Shown: positions 52,302 to 60,821 of the stretch, one piece after another
Layout: each line of letters starts with the position of its first letter
Position numbering within the stretch: the stretch's first letter is position 1
Source: Rhodocyclales bacterium
GTDB lineage: Bacteria > Pseudomonadota > Gammaproteobacteria > Burkholderiales > Rhodocyclaceae
Reading direction: 5' to 3'
Assembly (NCBI GenBank): GCA_016183655.1
Contig: JACPEH010000013.1
Span: 62,001-126,000, forward strand
Length of the DNA stretch: 64,000 bases
Translations under genes and position numbers: made by a program
The notes under the pieces: generated by a model
What the model saw: only the letters and a program-made list of their open reading frames with translations
Told to the model about the DNA's origin: nothing
The model's database searches: none

Positions 52302-53447
52302 TCAGCTCCGGTCACGAAACCTTTCCTTCAACGCGGCGAGCGACAGGTCGACACCGCTTTCCTGCTCGATCAACGCCAGCAACGGCAACAACTCGGCCAC
52401 CAGCTTGCCGGCATGCGGCCGCAGCGCGTCGCCCTTGCCGGCGCGCAGCAACTCCAGCGCCTGCGCCAGCGTCGGCGGCGGTGGCGGCGGCGGTGCCGCT
52501 GCCGCCGGCGGCGTCACGCGCAGCTGGTTGCCGATGCTGACCAGCTGGTTGCCGCCGGACTGCATCGCCAGCTGCAGGCGCTGCGCCGCCAGTTCCAGCA
52601 AGGCGCCGGCCGAGGTGACGAGATCGGCCGGGCAGTTGGCGATGCCGATGCTCACCGACAACTCCAGCTTCTTGCCATGCACCGCGACGTTGGCCCCTTC
52701 GATCGCCACCCGCAGGCGGTGACCGAAGGCCTCGCTCGACGCATCCGACGCCCCCGGCAGGACGACGACGAAACAGTTGTCGTCGTAGTGGCCGAGGCTG
52801 TCTTCCTTGCGCACCTTGTCCGCCAGCAGCCGGGCAAAGCGCTTCTGCAACTGTTTCGTCACCTCGTCGCCGGCTTCCGCGCGCAGCTTCGCGAAGTGGT
52901 CGAAGCCGAGCAGCATCACGCTCACCTGGCTGCCGTGCCGCGTCGCATGCGACAGTGCCTGCGCCGCCTGCAGCTCGATGTAGCGCCGCGTAAACAGGCC
53001 GGTGTCCGGATCCTGCACCTGCCGATCCCGGCTTTTTTCCAGTTCGCGCTGCGCCGCCGCCAGCCGGATCAGCGACTCCAGCCGCGACAGCAGTTCGGCG
53101 GCACCGGTGCCCTTGGTGATGAAATCCGACACCCCGAGCACCTTTGCCCGCTCCCGCGCCGACTCTTCCTCGTCGCCGGAGATCATCACCACCGGCATCT
53201 CGCGGATCCGCGCCAGCCGCGAGTTGCGTATCCTTTCCAGCAGCCCGAAGCCGTCCAGCACCGGCATCGACAGGTCGGTCATCACCGCCTGGATCGAATG
53301 GTCCAGCACCAGCGCCTGCCAGCCCGCCTCGCCGTCGCTCTCCTCGCGGTAGTCGTAATGACCGCGGATGTGCTTGATCAGCGAGGCGCGCACCATGCGC
53401 GAATCGTCGACGATCAGCACGCGCGGCAACTGCCCCGGCTCGCTCAT
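52302..53447 (-). CDS. Response regulator with degenerate GGDEF output domain
   Basis: This 381-residue cytosolic protein has an N-terminal receiver with VLIVDDSRMVRAS, phospho-acceptor in VMTDLSMPVLDGF and VVMISGDEE. It is followed by a GGDEF-fold domain (DPDTGLFTRRYIELQ and the late LELSVSIGIANC). The signature position reads HYDDNCFVVVL instead of GGDEF, so cyclase activity is unlikely and an effector-binding or structural role is more likely. A proline tract (PPPPPPP) and a helical C-terminal part follow. ATG 53447 (MSEPGQLPRV) is used. It lies between prpE and the acuI-like gene on the same strand, 10 bp after the latter. No kinase is adjacent. Confidence 0.88.
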   Translation of the reverse strand: MSEPGQLPRVLIVDDSRMVRASLIKHIRGHYDYREESDGEAGWQALVLDHSIQAVMTDLSMPVLDGFGLLERIRNSRLARIREMPVVMISGDEEESARERAKVLGVSDFITKGTGAAELLSRLESLIRLAAAQRELEKSRDRQVQDPDTGLFTRRYIELQAAQALSHATRHGSQVSVMLLGFDHFAKLRAEAGDEVTKQLQKRFARLLADKVRKEDSLGHYDDNCFVVVLPGASDASSEAFGHRLRVAIEGANVAVHGKKLELSVSIGIANCPADLVTSAGALLELAAQRLQLAMQSGGNQLVSIGNQLRVTPPAAAAPPPPPPPTLAQALELLRAGKGDALRPHAGKLVAELLPLLALIEQESGVDLSLAALKERFRDRS

Positions 53448-53457
53448 CGCACCGTCC

Positions 53458-54459
53458 TCACGCGCCGGCTCCGCCGACATCGACGACCACCCGACCACGC
53501 GCGCGCCCGGCGAGGTACTCCGGGAACAGATCCGGCAGCGACGCAAACGGCACCGTCCGCGACATCGCCGCCAGATGCGGCGGCTTCAGGTCGGTCGCCA
53601 GCCGGCGCCAGATGCCGCTGCGGTACGGCTCACCGATGTAGCCCGAATCGACCCCGAGCAGGCTGACCCCGCGCAGGATGAACGGCATCACCGTCGTATT
53701 CAGCGCATGGCTCGCCGCCAGCCCGATGCTGGCGATCGTGCCGCCCTGCTTCATCGTGCTCGCCATCCAGGCCAGCACCTCGCCGCCGAGGTTGTCCACC
53801 GCGCCGGCCCACAAGGCCTTGTCCAGCGGCCGGATCTTCGCCAGATCCAGCGTCCCGCGCAGCATCACCTCGGCCGCGCCCAGTTCCTTCAGCCAGGCTT
53901 CCTCGCTCGCCTTGCCGGTCAGCGCGACGACGTGGTAGCCGCGGCGCGCCAGCATGTCCACCGCCAGGCTGCCGACGCCGCCGGTCGAACCGGAGACGAT
54001 CACCGGCCCTTTCGCCGGCGTCAGCCCGTTTTCCTCCATGCGCACAATGCCGAGCGCGGCGGTAAAACCCGCCGTGCCCAGCGCCATCGCTTCATGCAGC
54101 GACAGGCCGTCCGGCAGCGGCACCACCCAGGCGGCCGGCACGCGGGCGATCTCCGCATAGCCGCCGTGGTGCGCGACGCCGATGTCGAAACTCGTCGCGA
54201 TCACCGCATCGCCCGGCGAGAAGCGCGGATCGACGCTTTCCAGCACGGTCCCGGCGAGGTCGATGCCGCCGACGCAGGGAAAGCGCCGGATGATCTTGCC
54301 CGCCCCGGTGGCCGCCAGCGCATCCTTGTAATTGACGCTGGAGTAGGCGACCCGGATGGTCACCTCGCCCGCGTCCAGCTGCGCCGCCTCCATCGTCACG
54401 AAGCGGGATTGCGTCTTGCCTTCGGTCTCTTCAATCAGGTAAGCCTTGAACGGGCTCAT
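53458..54459 (-). CDS. acuI: Acryloyl-CoA reductase / YhdH-family zinc-independent dehydrogenase
   Basis: This medium-chain reductase of 333 residues is of the AcuI/YhdH subgroup. These enzymes use NADPH to reduce acryloyl-CoA to propionyl-CoA in AcuI, or quinones in relatives. Family marks are SSVNYKDALAATG, FPCVGGIDLAGTV, ATSFDIGVAHHGGYAE, GTAGFTAALGI, VSGSTGGVGSLAVDMLARRG as nucleotide loop, and the late GVDSGYIGEPYR. It lacks zinc-ligand cysteines. The assignment to acryloyl-CoA is supported by prpE 1.2 kb downstream on the same strand. It starts behind AAGGAG. A 20-bp palindrome lies 30 bp upstream. Confidence 0.82.
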   Translation of the reverse strand: MSPFKAYLIEETEGKTQSRFVTMEAAQLDAGEVTIRVAYSSVNYKDALAATGAGKIIRRFPCVGGIDLAGTVLESVDPRFSPGDAVIATSFDIGVAHHGGYAEIARVPAAWVVPLPDGLSLHEAMALGTAGFTAALGIVRMEENGLTPAKGPVIVSGSTGGVGSLAVDMLARRGYHVVALTGKASEEAWLKELGAAEVMLRGTLDLAKIRPLDKALWAGAVDNLGGEVLAWMASTMKQGGTIASIGLAASHALNTTVMPFILRGVSLLGVDSGYIGEPYRSGIWRRLATDLKPPHLAAMSRTVPFASLPDLFPEYLAGRARGRVVVDVGGAGA

Positions 54460-54488
54460 GCCAGCTCCTTGGTTGGGCGGGGCAAACC

Positions 54489-54508
54489 TAATTCATAATT
54501 ACGAATTA
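54489..54508. promoter_or_regulatory. AT-rich palindrome upstream of the acuI-like gene
   Basis: TAATTC and GAATTA are perfect outer arms around AT-AATT-AC, giving a 20-bp palindrome with one mismatched pair in an otherwise GC-rich gap. It lies 30 bp before the acuI start and about 175 bp before the NlpC/P60 gene. Size and symmetry fit a MarR- or TetR-type operator, and it overlaps the only AT-rich promoter-like sequence here. Confidence 0.45.
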
Positions 54509-54682
54509 TAAACACAAAATCAGCGCGCCGGTACATTCACGGAACTGCCCCGCCAGGGCCGCCGGCGCAAGGGAAAGATTACTCCATCCGGACACCGGGT
54601 TGTCTACCGGCGGGGACGCCCCACCCGCCGCATCGCCCCGCCCGGTTTACAGCACCCTGGTTTTCAAATACATTGCGCCGCT

Positions 54683-55216
54683 ATGTCGATTTTCCTCACC
54701 CGCCTCCGCGCCCTGCTGCGTCGTGCCGCGCCCGTCGTCGCCGGCGCCGCGCTTGCCGCCGCCGTCGCGCTGCCGGCCCAGGCCGCCGAGGAAAACCGTC
54801 GCCACGAAGAACCCTCCCTGCTCGAACGCTATACCAACACCGCCCAGGACCTGATCCTGAAGGGACTGGAAATGGTCGGCGTCAGCTATCGCCGCGGCGG
54901 CACCGACCCCGACGCCGGACTCGACTGCAGCGGTTTCGTGCAACTGGTCTTCCGCGAATCGCTCGGCCTGATCCTGCCGCGCACCTCGCGCGAGATGAGC
55001 GAAGTCGGCGACCGCGTCGACCGCAAGGAACTGAAGCCGGGCGACCTGGTGTTCTTCAACACCATGCGCCGCGCCTTCTCGCACGTCGGCATCTACCTCG
55101 GCGAAGGCCGCTTCCTGCATTCCCCCCGCCCCGGCGGCGAAGTCCGCGTCGAGGACATGGGCAACAGCTACTGGGTCAAGCGCTACAACGGCGCCCGTCG
55201 CGTCGTCGAGCACTGA
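54683..55216 (+). CDS. NlpC/P60-family peptidoglycan hydrolase
   Basis: This exported 177-residue cysteine peptidase is predicted to cut peptide bonds in peptidoglycan stems. The signal peptide is at residues 1-34, with AAPVVAGAALAAAVALPAQA as hydrophobic core and cleavage site. The catalytic triad is Cys82 in DCSGFVQLVF, His134 in FSHVGIYLG and His146 in RFLHSPRPGG. Conserved SYRRGGTDPDAGLDCSG and LKPGDLVFF precede these. The length is typical of single-domain members. It is divergent from acuI across a 223-bp gap and is not obviously linked to the iron transporter downstream. Confidence 0.93.
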   Translation: MSIFLTRLRALLRRAAPVVAGAALAAAVALPAQAAEENRRHEEPSLLERYTNTAQDLILKGLEMVGVSYRRGGTDPDAGLDCSGFVQLVFRESLGLILPRTSREMSEVGDRVDRKELKPGDLVFFNTMRRAFSHVGIYLGEGRFLHSPRPGGEVRVEDMGNSYWVKRYNGARRVVEH

Positions 55217-55272
55217 GCACCGCCGCCCCGGACGAGCCGCCGCATCCGCGGCATTTTTTTCGCCCATATTCA

Positions 55273-55292
55273 GTAACCATTCTCATTTACAA
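55273..55292. promoter_or_regulatory. Fur-box-like sequence upstream of the iron-binding protein gene
   Basis: On the minus strand, AAATGAGAATGGTTAC matches a good part of the Fur 7-1-7 pattern (tgAtAATnATTATCA). It lies 56 bp upstream of the iron-binding protein gene, where a Fur repressor site would act. Matching is by eye against the consensus. Confidence 0.5.
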
Positions 55293-55347
55293 ACCAGCAT
55301 TCCGCCGCTAGAATCGCCGCTGACTTTTCCACAGGAGCTTTCAGATC

Positions 55348-56385
55348 ATGAGCCGAACCCTGCCGCAGATCGTTTCCCGCACGCTTGCCGCAACGCTGCT
55401 CGCCGCCGCCTTCGCCGGCACGGCGACGGCCGAAGAGAAGGTGCTGAACCTTTATTCCGCGCGCCACTACCAGACGGACGAGGCGCTCTACGCAAACTTC
55501 AGCAAGCAGACCGGGATCAAGATCAACCGTATCGAGGGCAAGGAAGAGGAACTGCTCGAACGGATCAAGAACGAAGGCGCCAACAGCCCGGCCGACGTGC
55601 TGCTGACGGTCGATGCCGCACGCCTGGCGAAAGCCCACGAACTGGGCCTGTTCGCGCCGGTGAAGTCGAAGCTGCTGGAATCGCGCATCCCGGCCCACCT
55701 GCGCACCGACGACTGGTTCTCGTTCTCCACCCGCGCCCGCGTCATCGTCTACAACAAGGCGGCGGTGAAGGCCGAGGACGTGCAGAACTACGACGACCTC
55801 GCCAACGCCAGGCTGAAGGGCAAGGTGTGCACGCGTTCCGGATCGCATCCGTACAACCTGTCGCTGATGGCCTCGATCATCTCGCATCAGGGCGAAGCGA
55901 AGGCGGAGAACTGGGCGAAGGGCGTCGTCGCCAATTTCGCGCGCGCGCCGAAGGGCGGCGACACCGACCAGATCAAGGCGGTCGCCGCCGGCGAGTGCGG
56001 CGTCGCCATCTCCAACTCCTACTACGTCGCCCGCCTGATGCGCTCGAACAAGGCCGACGAGAAGAAGGTCATGGAGCAGGTCGGCGTCGTCTGGCCGAAC
56101 CAGAAGACCTCCGGCGCGCACATCAACGTTTCCGGCGGCGGCATGCTGAAGAACGCCCCGCACAAGGAGGCCGCGGTGAAATTCCTTGAGTACCTGGCAT
56201 CCGACGAAGCGCAGCGCTATTTCGCCGACGGCAACAACGAATGGCCGGCGGTTCCCGGCATCAAGGTCGCCAACCCGGCGCTCGACGCGCTCGGCCCGTT
56301 CAAGGCCGACAGCCTCCCGGTCGGCAACCTGGCGATGTACGCGGTGAAGGCGCAGGTGCTCTTCGACAAGGCGGGCTACCGCTAA
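55348..56385 (+). CDS. Periplasmic iron(III)-binding protein of an FbpABC-type transporter
   Basis: This 345-residue solute-binding protein has a signal peptide ending ATLLAAAFAGTATA. The mature protein follows the FutA/FbpA/IdiA pattern: VLNLYSARHYQTDEALYANF, PADVLLTVDAARL, TRSGSHPYNLSLMASII, GECGVAISNSYYVARLM, and a late ALDALGPFKAD. The tyrosine-rich NSYY segment supplies the iron-binding tyrosines in this family. AGGAG precedes the ATG. A Fur-like site lies upstream and a terminator follows. The permease and ATPase are encoded next door but in other transcription units. Confidence 0.92.
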   Translation: MSRTLPQIVSRTLAATLLAAAFAGTATAEEKVLNLYSARHYQTDEALYANFSKQTGIKINRIEGKEEELLERIKNEGANSPADVLLTVDAARLAKAHELGLFAPVKSKLLESRIPAHLRTDDWFSFSTRARVIVYNKAAVKAEDVQNYDDLANARLKGKVCTRSGSHPYNLSLMASIISHQGEAKAENWAKGVVANFARAPKGGDTDQIKAVAAGECGVAISNSYYVARLMRSNKADEKKVMEQVGVVWPNQKTSGAHINVSGGGMLKNAPHKEAAVKFLEYLASDEAQRYFADGNNEWPAVPGIKVANPALDALGPFKADSLPVGNLAMYAVKAQVLFDKAGYR

Positions 56386-56408
56386 ACCCGGCCCCCCGGA
56401 AAAACGAA

Positions 56409-56435
56409 CGCCCCGGCAACCCCGGGGCGTTTTTC
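56409..56435 (+). terminator. Rho-independent terminator after the iron-binding protein gene
   Basis: The stem ACGCCCCGG / CCGGGGCGT has a 5-base loop and a TTTTT tract ending at 56435. An A-run before the stem (56401-56405) would give a T-tract on the minus strand too. It may therefore also terminate the convergent permease gene, which ends 25 bp away. Confidence 0.88.
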
Positions 56436-56459
56436 ATGGCGGCGACGGTCGGCGCCGAA

Positions 56460-58094
56460 TCAGCGCCGCGACCGGGCGATCTGCCTCGACAGCGCGATCA
56501 GCGGCACCAGGCCGACGGCGACGATCGCCAGTGCCGCCGTCGAGGCTTCGGCCAGGCGCTCGTCGGAAGCCAGCGTGTAGGTCTGCGTCGCCAGCGTGTC
56601 GAAGTTGAAGGGGCGCATTACCAGCGTCGCCGGCAGCTCCTTCATCACGTCGACGAAGACCAGCAGGCCGGCGGTGAACAGGCTGCCGCGCAAGAGCGGC
56701 ATGTGCACCCGGCGCAGCGTCTCGCCCTGCGAGCAGCCGAGGCTCTTCGCCGCGTCGTCCATGCTCGGGGTGATCTTCGACAGGCTGGCGCCGACCGTCT
56801 GCAAGGCGACGGCGAGGAAGCGCACCAGATAGGCATAGACCAGCGCGGCGATGCCACCGGTCAGCAACAGGCCGGGATTGCTGCCGAAGAGTGCCTGCCA
56901 GCCGGTGGCCAGCCAGTTGTCGAGCCGCGTCACCGGAATCAGCACGCCAACCGCGATCACCGACCCCGGCACCGCGTAGCCGAGGCCGACCATGCGGTTC
57001 AAGGCGCGCGCCAACATGCCCGTCGACAGGCGCGCGGCATAGGCGAGCAGCAGTGCCAGCGCCACCGCGCAGGCGGCGGTGACGCCGGCGAGCACGAAGC
57101 TGTTGCGCGAGAGCATCAGGAAACGCTCGCCGAACTGCGTGTCGCCCTCGGTCAGCGCCAGCCGCAGCAGCAGCCCGGCGGGCAACAGGAAGCCGACGAA
57201 CAGCGGCAGCACACAGGCGGCAAAGGCGGCGGCGCCGTGCCAGCCGGCCAGCCGACGGCCGGGCAGCTGGCGGTTACGGCCGGTGGTGTTGTGGAAACGG
57301 GCGCGACTGCGCGACGCGCGCTCCAGCGCCAGCAGCAGCACGACGAAACCGAGCAGCATCGCCGCCAACTGCGCCGCCGCGATACGGTCGCCGAGCGAGA
57401 ACCAGGCGCGATAGATGCCGGTGGTGAAGGTCTGCACCGCGAAGTAGGAAACCGTTCCGTAGTCGGCCAGCGTCTCCATCAGCGCCAGCGCGGTGCCCGC
57501 CGCCACCGCCGGCCGCGCCAGCGGCAGCGAGACGCGGAAGAAGGTCGCCCACGGCCCGACGCCGAGCGTGCGCGCCGCCTCCAGCATGCCGCTCGCCCGT
57601 TCCAGGAAGGCAGTGCGGGCGATCATGTAGACATACGGATAGAGGACGAAGACGAACATCGTCACCGCGCCGCCGAGCGAGCGCACGTCGGGAAACCAGT
57701 AGTCGCCCTTGTGCCAGCCGAAGCTTTCGCGCAGCGCCGTCTGCAGCGGCCCGACGAACTGCAGGAAATCGGTATAGACGTAGGCCAGCACATAGGCCGG
57801 CATCGCCAGCGGCAGCACCAGCGCCCAGTCGAAGACGCGGCGCCCGGGAAAATCGTGCATCGCCGTCAGCCAGGCGGTGACGACGCCGACGACAACGACG
57901 CCGCCGCCGACGCCAGCGCACAGCCAGAGCGTGTTGCCGATGTATTCGGGCAGCACCGTTGCCGCGAGGTGCCGCCAGGTGTCGCCGGTGCCGCCGGCGA
58001 ACACGTTGAGCAGAACGCTGGCGATCGGCATGCCGACGAGCAAGGCGACGCACAGCGAGAAACGGAGCAGGGGGCTAAATCGGGCGCGGGTCAT
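56460..58094 (-). CDS. Iron(III) ABC transporter permease (fused double-domain)
   Basis: This 544-residue inner-membrane protein has about twelve helices in two homologous halves, as in FbpB/SfuB permeases. Each half has an EAA-type loop, LEAARTLGVGPWATFFRVSLP and DDAAKSLGCSQGETLRRVHMP, that contacts the ATPase. ATG 58094 (MTRARFSPLL) precedes the first helix; the longer open frame upstream is hydrophilic. It runs opposite to both the binding-protein gene (convergent) and the ATPase gene (divergent, 99 bp apart). A Fur-like site lies in the divergent gap. Confidence 0.93.
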   Translation of the reverse strand: MTRARFSPLLRFSLCVALLVGMPIASVLLNVFAGGTGDTWRHLAATVLPEYIGNTLWLCAGVGGGVVVVGVVTAWLTAMHDFPGRRVFDWALVLPLAMPAYVLAYVYTDFLQFVGPLQTALRESFGWHKGDYWFPDVRSLGGAVTMFVFVLYPYVYMIARTAFLERASGMLEAARTLGVGPWATFFRVSLPLARPAVAAGTALALMETLADYGTVSYFAVQTFTTGIYRAWFSLGDRIAAAQLAAMLLGFVVLLLALERASRSRARFHNTTGRNRQLPGRRLAGWHGAAAFAACVLPLFVGFLLPAGLLLRLALTEGDTQFGERFLMLSRNSFVLAGVTAACAVALALLLAYAARLSTGMLARALNRMVGLGYAVPGSVIAVGVLIPVTRLDNWLATGWQALFGSNPGLLLTGGIAALVYAYLVRFLAVALQTVGASLSKITPSMDDAAKSLGCSQGETLRRVHMPLLRGSLFTAGLLVFVDVMKELPATLVMRPFNFDTLATQTYTLASDERLAEASTAALAIVAVGLVPLIALSRQIARSRR

Positions 58095-58107
58095 GGTGAT
58101 CCAGTGT

Positions 58108-58126
58108 GAATGCGAATTATAATTGA
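58108..58126. promoter_or_regulatory. Fur-box-like sequence between permease and ATPase genes
   Basis: AATGCGAATTATAATTGAC is an AT-rich run in the 99-bp divergent gap that partly matches the Fur consensus as overlapping hexamers (AATGCG, AATTAT, AATTGA). One site here could regulate both genes. It is weaker than the site before the binding-protein gene. Confidence 0.42.
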
Positions 58127-58193
58127 CTGTCGGCCTCTTCCGCGCGTCCGCGCCGAACGAGGCGAGCCGGCACCGCACACGAATCCCGCTCCC

Positions 58194-59309
58194 ATGGCCC
58201 ATCTAGAACTCACCGACATCCAGCAACGCTACGGCAAGCATGTCGTCGTCAACGGCGTCTCGTTCTCGGTCGAGGCCGGCAGCATCGCCTGCCTGCTCGG
58301 CCCCTCGGGTTGCGGCAAGACGACGCTGCTGCGCTGCATCGCCGGCTTCGAGCCGGTGGTCGCCGGCGAGATCCGCCTCGAAGAGCGCATCGTCAGCCGG
58401 CCGGGCTTCTCGCTGGCACCGGAGAAGCGGCGCATCGGCATGGTCTTCCAGGACTACGCGCTGTTCCCGCACCTGACCGTCGCCGGCAACGTCGCCTTCG
58501 GCCTCGGCGCGCTGGCGGAACCGGCGCGCAACGATCGCGTCGAGGAACTGCTGGCCACGGTCGGCCTCGCCGGCCAGGGCGAGAAATACCCGCACGAGCT
58601 GTCCGGCGGCCAGCAGCAGCGCGTCGCGCTGGCGCGCGCGCTGGCCCCGAAACCGGAACTGATCCTGCTCGACGAGCCTTTCTCCAACCTCGACGTCGAC
58701 CTGCGCGAGCGCCTCTCGCACGAGGTGCGCGAGATCCTCAAGCGCGAGGGGATGACCGCGATCCTGGTCACCCACGACCAGAACGAGGCCTTCGCCATGG
58801 CCGACGAGATCGGCGTCATGGACGGCGGCCGCATCCAGCAATGGGACACGCCATACAACCTCTACCACCAGCCGGCCAACCGCTTCGTCGCCGATTTCGT
58901 CGGCCAGGGCGTGTTCCTGCCCGGCGAGGTGATCAGCCAGCACGAGGTCGAGGTCGAGCTCGGCCGGCTGCATTCGCTGCTGCCGCTCGAATGCAGCGAG
59001 GGCTGCGGCACCTGCGGCAAGCCGTGCGGCGTCGAGGTGCTGCTCCGCCCCGACGACATCATCCACGACGACCGCAGTACGCTGCAGGCGGAAGTCGTGC
59101 ACAAGGCCTTCCGCGGCGCCGACATCCTGTACACCTTGCGCCTGGCGAGCGGCATCCACGTCCTCTCGCTGGTGCCCTCGCACCACAACCACGCCCTCGG
59201 CGAGAAGATCGGCATCCGTCTTGACGTCGACCACGTGGTCGCCTTCAAGACGCCGCTGCGCACCTACCGCGCGCAGCCGACGGTGCAGCCGGTCGCCTTC
59301 GTGCAATGA
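58194..59309 (+). CDS. Iron(III) ABC transporter ATPase with a four-cysteine motif
   Basis: This 371-residue cytosolic ATPase is of the FbpC type. Walker A is GPSGCGKTT (36-44), the signature LSGGQQQR (136-143), Walker B LILLDEP, and the H-loop His194. A TOBE-like regulatory domain follows. Inside it, Cys267, Cys271, Cys274 and Cys278 form C-x3-C-x2-C-x3-C ([14 protein letters not shown]), which ordinary FbpC/PotA ATPases lack and which could bind iron, zinc or a cluster. ATG 58194 (MAHLELTD) is used. Its TGA overlaps the aat ATG. Confidence 0.93.
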   Translation: MAHLELTDIQQRYGKHVVVNGVSFSVEAGSIACLLGPSGCGKTTLLRCIAGFEPVVAGEIRLEERIVSRPGFSLAPEKRRIGMVFQDYALFPHLTVAGNVAFGLGALAEPARNDRVEELLATVGLAGQGEKYPHELSGGQQQRVALARALAPKPELILLDEPFSNLDVDLRERLSHEVREILKREGMTAILVTHDQNEAFAMADEIGVMDGGRIQQWDTPYNLYHQPANRFVADFVGQGVFLPGEVISQHEVEVELGRLHSLLPLECSEGCGTCGKPCGVEVLLRPDDIIHDDRSTLQAEVVHKAFRGADILYTLRLASGIHVLSLVPSHHNHALGEKIGIRLDVDHVVAFKTPLRTYRAQPTVQPVAFVQ

Positions 59310-60025
59310 TCCCCTGGCTCGTCGCCGACGCGCCCTTTCCTCCGCTCGAACTCGCCCTCGCCGACCCCAACGGCCTGCTCTGCGCCGGCGGCGACCTCTC
59401 CCCGGAACGCATCCTCGCTGCCTACCGCCACGGCATCTTCCCGTGGTTCTCCGACGGCCAGCCGATCCTGTGGTGGTCGCCGGACCCGCGCATGGTGCTC
59501 TTCCCCGCCGAGTTCAAGGTTTCGCGCTCGCTGCGGAAAACGCTGCGCGCCGGCCGCTACGAGGTCCGCCTCGACAGCGACTTCGCCGCCGTCATCGACA
59601 CCTGCGCCCATTCCTGGCGACCCGGCCAGCCGGGCACCTGGATCACGCCGGAGATGCGGCACGCCTACCGCCGGCTGCACGAACTCGGCTGGGCGCATTC
59701 GGTCGAAACCTGGGTGGAAAGCGAAAACGGCTACGAACTGGTCGGCGGTCTCTACGGGCTCGCCATCGGCCGCATGTTCTACGGCGAATCGATGTTCTCG
59801 CGGCGTACCGACGCCTCGAAGATCGCCGCCGCGCATCTGGCCCGCTTTCTTGAGAGCTGCGGATTCGGCATGATAGATTGCCAGATGCGCACCGATCATC
59901 TGGCCTCGCTCGGCGCCCGCGAGGTTCCGCGCAGCGAGTTCGCCAGCCGGCTCGCCGCGCTGGTCGAGGCCGACGGCACACCCGGGCGATGGCCGGAGGA
60001 CGGCGCGACGTTTTCCTGGCGCTGA
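59306..60025 (+). CDS. aat: Leucyl/phenylalanyl-tRNA--protein transferase
   Basis: Aat adds Leu or Phe from tRNA to N-terminal Arg/Lys of proteins, making N-degrons for ClpAP. The 239 residues include [82 protein letters not shown]-type sequence, and [17 protein letters not shown]. All are diagnostic. It overlaps the ATPase stop by 4 bp and is followed 13 bp later by bpt, so the two N-degron transferases are co-expressed, with possible read-through from the iron ATPase. Confidence 0.97.
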   Translation: MIPWLVADAPFPPLELALADPNGLLCAGGDLSPERILAAYRHGIFPWFSDGQPILWWSPDPRMVLFPAEFKVSRSLRKTLRAGRYEVRLDSDFAAVIDTCAHSWRPGQPGTWITPEMRHAYRRLHELGWAHSVETWVESENGYELVGGLYGLAIGRMFYGESMFSRRTDASKIAAAHLARFLESCGFGMIDCQMRTDHLASLGAREVPRSEFASRLAALVEADGTPGRWPEDGATFSWR

Positions 60026-60038
60026 ATATGGAGGTTGC

Positions 60039-60779
60039 GTGTCCCGACTGAACGATTCCGAACTGCCCTTCTCGCTGCTGCAGTTCTATTCGACCTCCCC
60101 CTACACCTGCAGCTACCTGCCGGACGAGATCGCGCGCTCGCAGGTGGCGACGCCGACCCACCTGATCACCACCGAGGTCTACAACGACCTGGTGCGCGCC
60201 GGCTTCCGCCGCAGCGGCGTGTTCACCTACCGTCCGCATTGCGACCACTGCCGCAAGTGCGTGCCGGTCCGGCTGCCGGTCGAACGCTTCACCGCCAGCC
60301 GCAGCCAGCGGCGCGCCTGGGAAAGGCATTCCGGGCTGCGCGCCCGCGAACTGCCGCTCGGCTTCCATGAGGGGCACTACGACCTCTACCTGCGTTACCA
60401 GAGCGCCCGCCACGCCGGCGGTGGCATGGACCAGGACAGCCACGAGCAGTACGCCCACTTCCTGCTGCAGAGCCGCGTCGACACCCGCCTGGTCGAGTTC
60501 TCCGACGACGACGGGCTGTGCATGGTGAGCATCATCGACGTCCTCGGCGACGGCCTCTCCTCGGTCTACACCTTCTTCGAGCCGGACATCGCCGGCGCCA
60601 GCTTCGGCACCTACAACATCCTCTGGCAGCTCGCCCAGTGCCGCGCCCTCGGCCTGCCCTACCTGTACCTCGGCTACTGGATCGCGGAAAGCCCGAAGAT
60701 GGCCTACAAGGCGCGCTTCCATCCGATCGAGGGGCTGATCGACGGCGAATGGAAGGAATTGCCGGCCGGCGGACCATAG
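60039..60779 (+). CDS. bpt: Aspartate/glutamate leucyltransferase (arginyltransferase family)
   Basis: Bpt adds Leu to N-terminal Asp or Glu, the second bacterial N-degron enzyme. The 246 residues carry the N-terminal cysteine motif CSYLP and the pair [20 protein letters not shown], with the three clustered Cys of the ATE fold. [28 protein letters not shown] and [20 protein letters not shown] also match. It begins with GTG 60039, five bases after GGAGG, the only start that keeps the conserved N terminus. It is paired with aat. Confidence 0.94.
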   Translation: MSRLNDSELPFSLLQFYSTSPYTCSYLPDEIARSQVATPTHLITTEVYNDLVRAGFRRSGVFTYRPHCDHCRKCVPVRLPVERFTASRSQRRAWERHSGLRARELPLGFHEGHYDLYLRYQSARHAGGGMDQDSHEQYAHFLLQSRVDTRLVEFSDDDGLCMVSIIDVLGDGLSSVYTFFEPDIAGASFGTYNILWQLAQCRALGLPYLYLGYWIAESPKMAYKARFHPIEGLIDGEWKELPAGGP

Positions 60780-60821
60780 GCGCCACGCCTGCCCCCGCCC
60801 ATCCACTCAGGGAGAAGACAA

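Noticed and set aside
52302-53447. Calling this an active diguanylate cyclase
   Set aside because: The catalytic GGDEF position reads YDDNCF, so activity cannot be supported.
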